The position numbers and the translations under genes were made by a program. From JAQXDR01 sp038138625 (GTDB taxonomy: Bacteria > Pseudomonadota > Alphaproteobacteria > Rhodobacterales > Rhodobacteraceae): a DNA stretch of 14,252 nt. Positions 1 to 5,982 of this stretch are shown here, in pieces. The notes beneath the pieces were generated by a model. The model was not told where the DNA came from, ran no database searches, and saw only the letters and a list, made by a program, of their open reading frames with translations. The stretch is taken from the NCBI GenBank assembly GCA_038138625.1, contig JAYQEA010000101.1, positions 1 through 14,252 of the forward strand, in the 5' to 3' direction. Position 1 is the stretch's first letter, and every line of letters starts with the position of its first letter.

Positions 1-722
1 CCACCGATGATTGCATCTATGCCTGCAACCGCAGCCGCAATTTCGAGGTCTTTTGGCAGACCGACATGCGTCAAGGCGATGATCTTGTTCACACCCATCG
101 CCTCCAGCGCCGCCACGTCCGCTGACAGGGCCTCAATTTCGTCCTGAAACACGACATTGTCACCCGGGCTTGAGGTATCGACAGTGTCTGTTGCAAGAGC
201 CGATACAATACCGATTTTTTCACCACCAACAGTCAACACAAGGTGATCCTGAACCCGATCACTGAGCAAAGGTTCGGCCGAGAGGTCGAGATATCCGGAA
301 ATGACCGGGAACGACACTGCATCAATGAAATCCGCAAGGGCCTGCGGTCCGTCATCAAATTCATGGTTGCCAACAGCCATAGCGTCATAGCCGATGTCTT
401 CCATGAATTCAGCTTCTGCCGCACCCTTATAAGTGGTATAGAACAAAGATCCCTGAAACGGGTCTCCTGCATCAAGAACCAGCACATTCTGGCCCTGCAT
501 AGAGGCCCGCATCTGATCCATAGCAGTCTTGATTCGCGCCATTCCGCCAAAGCATTTTCCCTCGGCTTCATCACTGGAACGACACGTCGAATCGTACTTG
601 TTAATCGACTCCACGCGACTGTGTATGTCGTTCGTGTGCAGGATGGTCACGGTATAATCTGCGCTAGCCGTTCCGGCTGTCAGCGCAAGGGCGGCAGCGC
701 CCGTGAGAAATCGAAGTGCCAT
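1..722 (-). CDS. 5'-nucleotidase / bifunctional metallophosphatase, exported (3' end outside window)
   Basis: This is the N-terminal 240 codons of a UshA-like 5'-nucleotidase, which hydrolyses nucleotides or related phosphoesters in the periplasm. Translation of the minus strand from the ATG at 722 gives a classic signal peptide (residues 1-21, ending TASA before DYTV). The metallophosphoesterase motifs follow: ILHTNDIH (Asp32, His34), DAGDPFQG (Asp84, Asp87) and GNHEFD (Asn119, His120), then a THVGLP segment (His219). The frame runs off the window at IIGG, exactly where the family's GGHSH-type metal motif is expected, so the C-terminal nucleotide-binding domain is not visible. Two cysteines (47 and 57) in a short insert could form a disulfide. 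An AAGAGGA ribosome-binding site lies 4 bases before the start. The family is clear; the substrate is not. Confidence 0.93.
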   Translation of the reverse strand, partial: MALRFLTGAAALALTAGTASADYTVTILHTNDIHSRVESINKYDSTCRSSDEAEGKCFGGMARIKTAMDQMRASMQGQNVLVLDAGDPFQGSLFYTTYKGAAEAEFMEDIGYDAMAVGNHEFDDGPQALADFIDAVSFPVISGYLDLSAEPLLSDRVQDHLVLTVGGEKIGIVSALATDTVDTSSPGDNVVFQDEIEALSADVAALEAMGVNKIIALTHVGLPKDLEIAAAVAGIDAIIG

Positions 723-868
723 AGTGTCCTCTTTATGTAATCGGCAAGGGTTTGCCCTGTGCGCCCTACAGTGACACAGGAATACGCTGGACCCAAACAG
801 TTTGAGGATTTTCTTCTCACGCGTGACACCATGTGACCAGATGTTGATCACCAGTAGTCTGGCGCGAT

Positions 869-886
869 AGACACGATGTCGTGTCT
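869..886. promoter_or_regulatory. Perfect palindrome AGACACGA-TG-TCGTGTCT, candidate operator
   Basis: Two 8-base arms, AGACACGA (869-876) and TCGTGTCT (879-886), are perfect inverted repeats around a 2-base centre. The site lies 62 bases before the DUF952 start, in the 225-base gap between that gene and the divergent 5'-nucleotidase gene. The geometry suits a dimeric DNA-binding protein. No T-run follows, so it is unlikely to be a terminator. The regulator is unknown. A shorter palindrome, TCACGCGTGA, lies nearby at 817-826. Confidence 0.45.
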
Positions 887-947
887 GTGAACGCAAACAA
901 AACCAAGGCCACTTGACCGCAGCTACATGTCGCGTCATCTGAGGGAC

Positions 948-1286
948 ATGCTGATTTACAAGATCCTTCGAGCCGAGGAATGGGCCACGCTGGACGCCTT
1001 GGGGGAGACCAGGGGCGCACCCATTGACGTTGCCGACGGATACATACATTTTTCGACCGCCGAGCAGGTAACTGAAACGCTTTTAAAACATTTCGCGGGT
1101 ATAGACGATCTCGTCTTGGCCGTCTTTGACACGGAAGAGATAAGCGGTGAGCTAAAATGGGAGCCCTCTCGCGGGGGGGCCTTGTTTCCACATCTTTATG
1201 CGCCGCTGCGGAAGGCGGACGTGAAACAGCAGATCCCTATCCCATTCGAAAATGGGTCGCACGATTTGTCGGGTCTGCTTAATTGA
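948..1286 (+). CDS. DUF952 domain-containing protein, function unknown
   Basis: This is a 112-residue cytoplasmic protein of the DUF952 family. Family features visible are the opening MLIYKI, the central DGYIHFSTAEQ motif, the HFAG..DLVLAVFD segment and the C-terminal WEPSRGGALFPHLYAPL block. The length is normal for the family, whose biochemical role I do not know to be established; a relation to ADP-ribosyltransferase folds has, as I recall, been proposed. I chose the ATG at 948 over an in-frame ATG at 927 because family members begin at this point and a GAGGG ribosome-binding site directly precedes it, although its spacing is short. The TGA stop (1284-1286) overlaps the TTG start of pyrD, so the two genes are probably translationally coupled. 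Confidence 0.88.
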   Translation: MLIYKILRAEEWATLDALGETRGAPIDVADGYIHFSTAEQVTETLLKHFAGIDDLVLAVFDTEEISGELKWEPSRGGALFPHLYAPLRKADVKQQIPIPFENGSHDLSGLLN

Positions 1287-2353
1287 CCCGGATTGCGGCT
1301 TTGGCAGAGCGCGCGGGAATCGCTGCGTTACGCGTCGTCGATCCCGAAACAGCCCATAGCTTGGCGATTACAGCCCTTCGCATAGGTGCGACCTCATCCC
1401 CCGGCTTGATCAGTTCTGACCGTCTGCGGACCCGTGTCGCGGGTCTTGGCCTGCCTAACCCATTGGGATTAGCCGCGGGGTTTGACAAAAATGCAAAAGC
1501 TTTGCGTCCGCTATCCAGAGCGGGTTTTGGGTTTCTTGAAGTCGGCACAGTCACACCGAGACCGCAACAGGGCAATCCGAAACCACGCTTGTTCCGGCTT
1601 CAGCAAGATCAAGGGGTCATAAATCGGTTTGGGTTTAACAATGAAGGCATGGAAAAAATTGCCAATCGCCTCGCCAAACGACCGCAAGGCATCGTAATTG
1701 GACTAAATCTTGGTGCCAACAAAGACAGCGAAGACCGCGCCGAAGACTTTGCAAGCGTGCTCCGTCATTGCGGGGCGACATTGGATTTTGCCACTGTCAA
1801 TGTCTCCAGCCCGAACACGGAACGTTTGCGAGATTTACAGGGTAAAGATGCCCTCACAGCGCTTTTGCACGGCGTCATGCAGGCGCGCGGCACACTGCCA
1901 CGGCAAATCCCATTGTTTGTTAAGATCGCACCTGACCTTGATGACGAGGGGCTCAAGGATGTGGCATGGGCGGCGCGTGATAGCGGAATCGACGGCATTA
2001 TCGCGACCAACACGACCCTGTCTCGCAACGGGCTGCAATCCGCATATTCGACCCAATCCGGGGGCTTGTCCGGCCAACCTTTGTTTGATCGATCGACGCA
2101 CGTACTGGCAAAGCTGTCACAGCTGACAGATGGCCAGTTGCCTTTGATAGGTGTCGGTGGCGTCTCGAATGCCGAGCAAGCCTATGCAAAAATTCAGGCA
2201 GGCGCCTCGGCTGTGCAACTGTACACTGCCATGGCCTACAAAGGCCTCAGCCTTGTTCCCGACATTGCGCATGGTCTTGAAGATTTACTGGCACGAGATG
2301 GCTTTGGGAACGTTGCAGAGGCCGTTGGCACGGCGCGGTCAAAATGGCTGTGA
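1283..2353 (+). CDS. pyrD: Dihydroorotate dehydrogenase (quinone), class 2
   Basis: This enzyme oxidises dihydroorotate to orotate in pyrimidine synthesis, using FMN and passing electrons to membrane quinone. The 356-residue product has the class 2 N-terminal membrane-associating segment (ALRVVDPETAHSLA), GLAAGFDKNAKAL, a GFLEVGTVTPRPQ block, NRFGFNNEG, NVSSPNT (residues 173-179; the second serine, Ser176, matches the class 2 catalytic base), VKIAPDL, TNTT, GGLSG and GVGGVSN. The first in-frame ATG lies about 120 codons inside the conserved domain, so a non-ATG start is required. The TTG at 1283 overlaps the TGA of the DUF952 gene in the string TTGA. A second TTG at 1301 is possible. The gene converges on the MATE gene with only 31 bases between stops, and I see no good terminator in that gap. 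Confidence 0.96.
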   Translation: MTRIAALAERAGIAALRVVDPETAHSLAITALRIGATSSPGLISSDRLRTRVAGLGLPNPLGLAAGFDKNAKALRPLSRAGFGFLEVGTVTPRPQQGNPKPRLFRLQQDQGVINRFGFNNEGMEKIANRLAKRPQGIVIGLNLGANKDSEDRAEDFASVLRHCGATLDFATVNVSSPNTERLRDLQGKDALTALLHGVMQARGTLPRQIPLFVKIAPDLDDEGLKDVAWAARDSGIDGIIATNTTLSRNGLQSAYSTQSGGLSGQPLFDRSTHVLAKLSQLTDGQLPLIGVGGVSNAEQAYAKIQAGASAVQLYTAMAYKGLSLVPDIAHGLEDLLARDGFGNVAEAVGTARSKWL

Positions 2354-2384
2354 AATGGCGCGCCAAAAATACCGCAGTCATGCC

Positions 2385-3719
2385 CTAACCCTCTGCCGCA
2401 CGTTCTAATGCAGGATACCGCGTGGCCAGGGTCAAGCCACGTGCAATGAGACTGGCAGACAGAGCGGCCCAAAGACCGTGATTGCCCCAATGCGGCAAAG
2501 CCACCAGAACCAAAACCCAAAAAACCAGCGCACTGATCACCATCATATTGCGCATATCTCTGGCGCGCGTCGCACCTATAAAAATCCCGTCCAGCATAAA
2601 TGGCGCAAGGACCAAAACAGGCATTGCTACCATCCAGGGCAAATATGTTGTGGCGGTGGCTTGTACAGTGACATCAAGCGTGAGCATCGAAATCAGCCAA
2701 GGCCCTATCAAAGCAAAAAATACCGCAAAGGCTGCACAGGCAACCGCCCCCCAGACAGACGTCAGGAGTGCACCGCGCCGCAGGCGTGCCCGATCCCGCC
2801 GACCAAAAGCCCGCGCCACCAATGCCTCGGCTGCAAAGGCAAACCCATCAAGCGCGTGCCCGATGATGTGCAAAAACTGCAACAGCACTGCATTTGCGGC
2901 GACGACTGTATCTCCAAACGGGCTTGCCAAAAAGGGCAACGAGCTAAAGATCGTCATCAACAAAAGCGACCGGATTAAAATATCGCGGTTCACAGACATC
3001 ATGGACGCCAGCTTGACCTTGTCGAAAACACGCGCAAAGGCCCAAGCCGCCGAATTTGTAAAACTAGAACGACACAACCAGAGGCCCAAACCAGCGCCAG
3101 CAAGTTCGCCGGCAACCGAGGCAAGCGCAGCCCCAGCCACGCCCCAGCCAAACCCCAGCACAAACAACAGGCTCAACACAATGTTCAGTCCGTTCATAAC
3201 GAACTGAATGGCAAAAACACCGGCTGTCCGCTCCATTGCGATCAGCCATCCCGTCAGAGCAAACACCGCAATCGCCGCCGGCGCTGACCAAATCCTTACG
3301 CTCATGTAATCCAGCATTAGGACTTCGGCTTCTCCAGACGCGTCTGACAAAACCATGGTCAGTGAAAAGATTGGAGATTGCAGCGCAATCAAAGCGAACC
3401 CGCCGGTGACTGAAATCAACAATCCTCGGAACAACAGCGCGGCCACTTCTGCAGTGTCACCTGCCCCAACCGCTTGGCCAACCATCCCCGTGGTTCCCAT
3501 TCTCAGAAAACCAAACACCCAATACAGCGTGCTGATGACAACAACACCAAGGCTGATGGCAGCCAATGGCGTGTCGTCAGGCGTTTGACCGATCGCAAAT
3601 ACATCCACCAATCCCATTAACGGCACCGTCACATTGGACAACATAATAGGTATCGCAATTTTCAGGACACGCCTGTGTGTAATTGGCTGTGGTGCAACGG
3701 CACGCATTTCGTCTGTCAT
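2385..3719 (-). CDS. MATE family efflux transporter (DinF-like)
   Basis: This 444-residue integral membrane protein is of the multidrug and toxic compound extrusion family, which exports small molecules against H+ or Na+ exchange. After a short polar N-terminus come IAIPIMLSNVTVPLMGLVDVFAIG and many further hydrophobic segments, consistent with about 12 transmembrane helices in two related halves. GMVGQAVGAGD and the later ALVARAFGRRDRARL segment are typical MATE loops. The ATG at 3719 overlaps the TGA of the upstream thioesterase (ATGA), which fixes the start. A longer reading from 3779 would extend into that gene. It is the last gene of a three-gene minus-strand operon. The substrate is unknown; the link to two acyl-CoA thioesterases suggests, by inference only, export of an acid or other acyl product. 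Confidence 0.93.
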   Translation of the reverse strand: MTDEMRAVAPQPITHRRVLKIAIPIMLSNVTVPLMGLVDVFAIGQTPDDTPLAAISLGVVVISTLYWVFGFLRMGTTGMVGQAVGAGDTAEVAALLFRGLLISVTGGFALIALQSPIFSLTMVLSDASGEAEVLMLDYMSVRIWSAPAAIAVFALTGWLIAMERTAGVFAIQFVMNGLNIVLSLLFVLGFGWGVAGAALASVAGELAGAGLGLWLCRSSFTNSAAWAFARVFDKVKLASMMSVNRDILIRSLLLMTIFSSLPFLASPFGDTVVAANAVLLQFLHIIGHALDGFAFAAEALVARAFGRRDRARLRRGALLTSVWGAVACAAFAVFFALIGPWLISMLTLDVTVQATATTYLPWMVAMPVLVLAPFMLDGIFIGATRARDMRNMMVISALVFWVLVLVALPHWGNHGLWAALSASLIARGLTLATRYPALERAAEG

Positions 3720-4216
3720 TGTGGCATCAGAAAATGGGCGTTGGCCTGTGCAAAAGGGCGGGCGCGATTGTCTTGCCATGCCAACACATTCACGCTGGCA
3801 TAACGGCGACCTGCCCGCGCAATGCTCGCGCGGGCATAGGCATCTCTGGGCAAACCAGAGCGGAGATAGTCGACCGTGAAATCGATGGTTTTGGGCAGAC
3901 GCGGCAGGTCACCGGCCTCGAGTTGGCTCACATCCAGCGCGCCCGACTCGAAGTCTTGCCAAAGCATCGACCAACTGAGCGAAATGATTGCTGTAACCTC
4001 AAGAAAGGCTGCCGTGACACCGCCATGAATAGCGGGAAGAAACGGATTGCCGACCAGTTTGTCATCAAAGGGCAAAACCGCCGTCAGCTCATCACCGCGC
4101 CGATCAAACATAATTCCCAAGAACTGAATATAGGGGACGCCATCCGCCAAGGCACGCAAGGCTGCATCCCTGCGTTGCTTGATCACCTGAACGGGTTCTG
4201 GCTTCGGGCGTCCCAT
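3716..4216 (-). CDS. PaaI-type hotdog-fold thioesterase, second of pair
   Basis: This 166-residue protein is of the PaaI/4HBT hotdog family, which hydrolyses acyl-CoA thioesters in the cytoplasm. The fold signature is PAIHGGVTAAFLE (residues 61-73), followed by TIDFTVDYLRSG and a C-terminal ASVNVLAWQ strand. The catalytic acid position of PaaI proteins, usually Asp in HGG...LaD, is Glu73 here; glutamate serves this role in some other hotdog thioesterases. An N-terminal extension of about 25 basic residues precedes the domain. Its ATG at 4216 shares one base with the TAA of the upstream thioesterase (TAATG), and its TGA overlaps the MATE start (ATGA). Close coupling suggests coordinated amounts or a heteromeric complex with the first thioesterase. 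The acyl substrate is unknown. Confidence 0.9.
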   Translation of the reverse strand: MGRPKPEPVQVIKQRRDAALRALADGVPYIQFLGIMFDRRGDELTAVLPFDDKLVGNPFLPAIHGGVTAAFLEVTAIISLSWSMLWQDFESGALDVSQLEAGDLPRLPKTIDFTVDYLRSGLPRDAYARASIARAGRRYASVNVLAWQDNRARPFAQANAHFLMPQ

Positions 4217-4635
4217 TATGCCTGCTCCACGGTAAAGGCACCTGTGGCTGTCGCGACGGGGCGGCTGGTGTCGTCATCCAATGCAACAGCACGCACGAAT
4301 GCGACATTGCGCGTTATTTGATGACAGGTCGCTCGGGCCACAAGCGTCTGCCCGGGCGTCGCGGCGCGCATGTAATCAATTCTCAGATCGATCGTTGCCG
4401 TACCTGCTGGCGCTTCTGGATGGCTCATCACGGCAGCGCCGCCACATGTATCCATCAACGCCGACACTGCACCACCATGCAAAACACCTGTTTTGGGATC
4501 CCCGATGAGGCGCGGATCATACGGCATCGTGATCTCGGCTTCGCCGTCCAGAATTTTTGTAATTTCCATCCCCAACTCCCGTGCATGCGGGATTGCTTGA
4601 ATAAATTGCCGGGCGATTTGGGTTTTGTCTGGCAT
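4216..4635 (-). CDS. PaaI-type hotdog-fold thioesterase, first of pair
   Basis: This 139-residue PaaI-family acyl-CoA thioesterase contains the hotdog signature VLHGGAVSALMDTCGG, with Asp62 as the expected catalytic acid, then TIDLRIDYMRAATPG and a terminal TATGAFTV strand. It is a compact, normal-length family member. The ATG at 4635 is preferred because AAGGGG lies just upstream at good spacing; an upstream in-frame TTG at 4653 has weaker support. It is the first gene of the minus-strand operon and reads divergently from the first MerR gene across a 148-base gap. The neighbouring beta-oxidation genes imply a role in releasing CoA from acyl intermediates; the exact substrate is not visible. 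Confidence 0.9.
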   Translation of the reverse strand: MPDKTQIARQFIQAIPHARELGMEITKILDGEAEITMPYDPRLIGDPKTGVLHGGAVSALMDTCGGAAVMSHPEAPAGTATIDLRIDYMRAATPGQTLVARATCHQITRNVAFVRAVALDDDTSRPVATATGAFTVEQA

Positions 4636-4737
4636 GGGTGCCCCTTGGCGCAATTTGAACTAAAGAAGGTGTATGCGGGGCAGCTGTGGGAAGTCCAGCC
4701 CAACAAACAAGTGAAATATCCCTGCTAGACCTGAACG

Positions 4738-4760
4738 CTTGGAGTGTTACTATAGCCAAG
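4738..4760. promoter_or_regulatory. Dyad CTTGG-N13-CCAAG in divergent promoter region
   Basis: Inverted 5-base arms CTTGG (4738-4742) and CCAAG (4756-4760) lie between the divergent thioesterase operon and the first MerR gene. Between the arms, ACTATA (4749-4754) reads TATAGT on the minus strand, a 5/6 match to a -10 box. TACTAT (4748-4753) is a weaker plus-strand -10, with TAGACC (4726-4731) as a possible -35. A regulator bound here would cover both divergent promoters. MerR proteins usually bind dyads near their own promoters, so autoregulation by the adjacent MerR is the natural guess. The arms are short, so chance is not excluded. Confidence 0.4.
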
Positions 4761-4783
4761 GTTGATCAGTAAAGGGAACGGAA

Positions 4784-5155
4784 ATGCAAGACACACGCCT
4801 GACCTTCAAGGAAATGTGCAGTCGTTTTGATGTGACCCCCCGTACCTTGCGATATTACGAGTATATTGAGCTTTTGTGTCCCGAGCGCGAAGGACGATCG
4901 CGGTTTTATGCACCTCGTGATGTTGCCAGGATGAAACTTATTCTGAGGGGGCGAAAATTCGGGTTTCAGTTAGAAGACATCAGACAATGGCTTTTGATTT
5001 ACGAAAATGAAGGCACTGTCGCCCAAATGCAAACATGGGTTGAAGCGGCAGATCGCCAGTTGGTTGAGCTTGGCGAGCAGCGCATGCAGTTGGAAGAGGC
5101 CATATCAGAACTCAAATCGCTGCGCGATGATGTGGCGAAAACGCTGCACGCCTAA
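4784..5155 (+). CDS. MerR-family transcriptional regulator (copy 1)
   Basis: This 123-residue DNA-binding regulator has an N-terminal MerR winged helix-turn-helix: LTFKEMCSRFDVTPRTLRYYE (residues 6-26), then RSRFYAPRDVARMKLILRGRKFGF and LEDIRQWL. A C-terminal helical, probably coiled-coil, region from about residue 80 would form the dimer. There is no C-terminal cysteine cluster of the kind used by metal-sensing MerR proteins; the only cysteines are Cys12 and Cys32. MerR proteins without a metal site and located beside acyl-CoA catabolic genes, such as LiuR, are known repressors of those pathways, so an acyl-CoA ligand is a reasonable inference. It is about 60% identical to the second MerR protein over the first 68 aligned residues. 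An AAGGGAACGGAA stretch precedes the ATG. Confidence 0.92.
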   Translation: MQDTRLTFKEMCSRFDVTPRTLRYYEYIELLCPEREGRSRFYAPRDVARMKLILRGRKFGFQLEDIRQWLLIYENEGTVAQMQTWVEAADRQLVELGEQRMQLEEAISELKSLRDDVAKTLHA

Positions 5156-5213
5156 GCGTCAAGCCGTGTTAGCTTACCCGTAGAAAAACACGACGCCGCC
5201 CTTGTGCAACAAA

Positions 5214-5240
5214 CAAAGACGCCCCTTGCGGGGCGGTTTG
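5214..5240 (+). terminator. Hairpin terminator after first MerR gene
   Basis: A 6-base-pair GC stem, CGCCCC (5220-5225) and GGGGCG (5230-5235), with a TTGC loop is followed by GTTTG. Flanking CAAA (5214-5217) can pair with TTTG (5237-5240) across a small internal bulge. It lies about 60 bases after the stop of the first MerR gene and separates it from the second. The T-run is short, so termination efficiency is uncertain. Confidence 0.6.
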
Positions 5241-5397
5241 TGGGCCACACGACACAGATATCAAGTGTCCATGCGACGGGCTGATTGCGTAACGAACGCT
5301 GAATGTCACGGCACTCGGACTTGAACGTACCATCCCATGAGGGTGCGAGACACGGCAGGACAACACCATTGCTGATGACACTGCGTTTTGTGATCTT
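5241..5397. other. Non-coding stretch between the two MerR genes
   Basis: This is the middle of the 370-base gap between the MerR genes, lying after the terminator and before the operator-like dyad. I see no convincing coding frame, RNA gene or repeat in it. It could hold an upstream promoter or a small RNA, but nothing in the sequence shows one. Confidence 0.4.
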
Positions 5398-5424
5398 ACG
5401 TCACTACAGTTTCTGACGTGACGT
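5398..5424. promoter_or_regulatory. Inverted repeat ACGTCAC-N13-GTGACGT upstream of second MerR gene
   Basis: Seven-base perfect arms ACGTCAC (5398-5404) and GTGACGT (5418-5424) are separated by 13 bases. They lie just upstream of a plausible promoter for the second MerR gene. The half-element GTGACG/CGTCAC recurs, in the opposite orientation, as the outer arms of the dyad upstream of the thiolase gene at 10098-10137. This suggests one regulator for both, perhaps the MerR protein itself. Confidence 0.45.
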
Positions 5425-5429
5425 CTGCC

Positions 5430-5458
5430 TTACGTCTACGGAAACCTTGAATATAAAT
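5430..5458 (+). promoter_or_regulatory. Candidate promoter of second MerR gene and first acyl-CoA dehydrogenase
   Basis: A TATAAA(T) -10-like box at 5452-5458 lies 68 bases before the second MerR ATG. TTACGT (5430-5435) sits about 16 bases further upstream in the -35 position but is a poor match to TTGACA. A weak -35 next to an operator-like dyad fits a regulated promoter. This is inference from sequence only. Confidence 0.35.
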
Positions 5459-5525
5459 AGGTCTTGAGCGCGCTGCGCACGATGTTCCAAACCAAAATTA
5501 CGATCCCTAGTTTTGAGACCTGACT

Positions 5526-5930
5526 ATGACTGAAAACGTGCTGATGACGATACGAGAGATGTGTGATTTGTATGACATTACACCTCGCACACTTCGGTTT
5601 TACGAAAGCAAAGAGCTCCTTTTTCCTGCGCGCGACGGACAGAAACGGTTGTATTCAAAGCGTGATCGCGCGCGACTGAAGCTGATCCTGCGGGGCAAAC
5701 GGTTTGGTTTCAGCCTTGAAGAAATCAGGCAGCTGCTGGATCTGTATCACCTCGGTGACCAGCAAAGAACCCAATATGCACAAACGCTCAAAATCGCTAA
5801 GACCAGACTTGCTGACATGCACAGACAGCGGGCCGAATTGACCAAAGTCATCGACGAATTGACCGAGCAACTACACTGGGGTGAGCAAATGCTTGCTTCA
5901 AAACAGCAATTTGATCGCGCTGCAGAATAG
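5526..5930 (+). CDS. MerR-family transcriptional regulator (copy 2)
   Basis: This 134-residue regulator is paralogous to the protein encoded at 4784-5155. The N-terminal MerR helix-turn-helix reads MTIREMCDLYDITPRTLRFY, followed by QKRLYSKRDRARLKLILRGKRFGF and LEEIRQLLDLY. A long C-terminal helix from about residue 80 to 125 should dimerise. There is no metal-binding cysteine cluster; Cys13 is the only cysteine. The ribosome-binding site is weak (TTGAGA). The gene ends 52 bases before the large acyl-CoA dehydrogenase, in the same direction and with no terminator between, so the two are probably co-transcribed. This fits a local regulator of fatty-acid or acyl-CoA breakdown. The effector is not visible from sequence. 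Confidence 0.92.
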   Translation: MTENVLMTIREMCDLYDITPRTLRFYESKELLFPARDGQKRLYSKRDRARLKLILRGKRFGFSLEEIRQLLDLYHLGDQQRTQYAQTLKIAKTRLADMHRQRAELTKVIDELTEQLHWGEQMLASKQQFDRAAE

Positions 5931-5952
5931 CATCCGCCATTCTGCATCCGCC
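5930..5952 (+). repeat. Short direct repeat GCATCCGCC x2
   Basis: GCATCCGCC occurs at 5930-5938 and 5944-5952, starting at the stop codon of the second MerR gene. The 14-base period over a short span could be a local duplication. Function is unknown and chance is possible. Confidence 0.4.
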
Positions 5953-5982
5953 TTCCCCGATTAACACAGAAAGAGACGAGAC

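Noticed and set aside
2354..2384. TGGCGCGCCA palindrome plus A-run between pyrD and MATE as a bidirectional terminator
   Set aside because: The 10-base palindrome has no loop and would not form a stable hairpin, and the A-run is short. I do not call a terminator there.
2478..3207. Two overlapping plus-strand open frames opposite the MATE gene
   Set aside because: Their translations are low-complexity, rich in Lys/Ala/Pro/Gln, and antisense to membrane helices. The MATE frame on the other strand is clearly real.
3720..3779. Extended MATE start inside the second thioesterase gene
   Set aside because: The ATG at 3719 gives a typical short MATE N-terminus and an ATGA junction that matches the coupled style of this operon.
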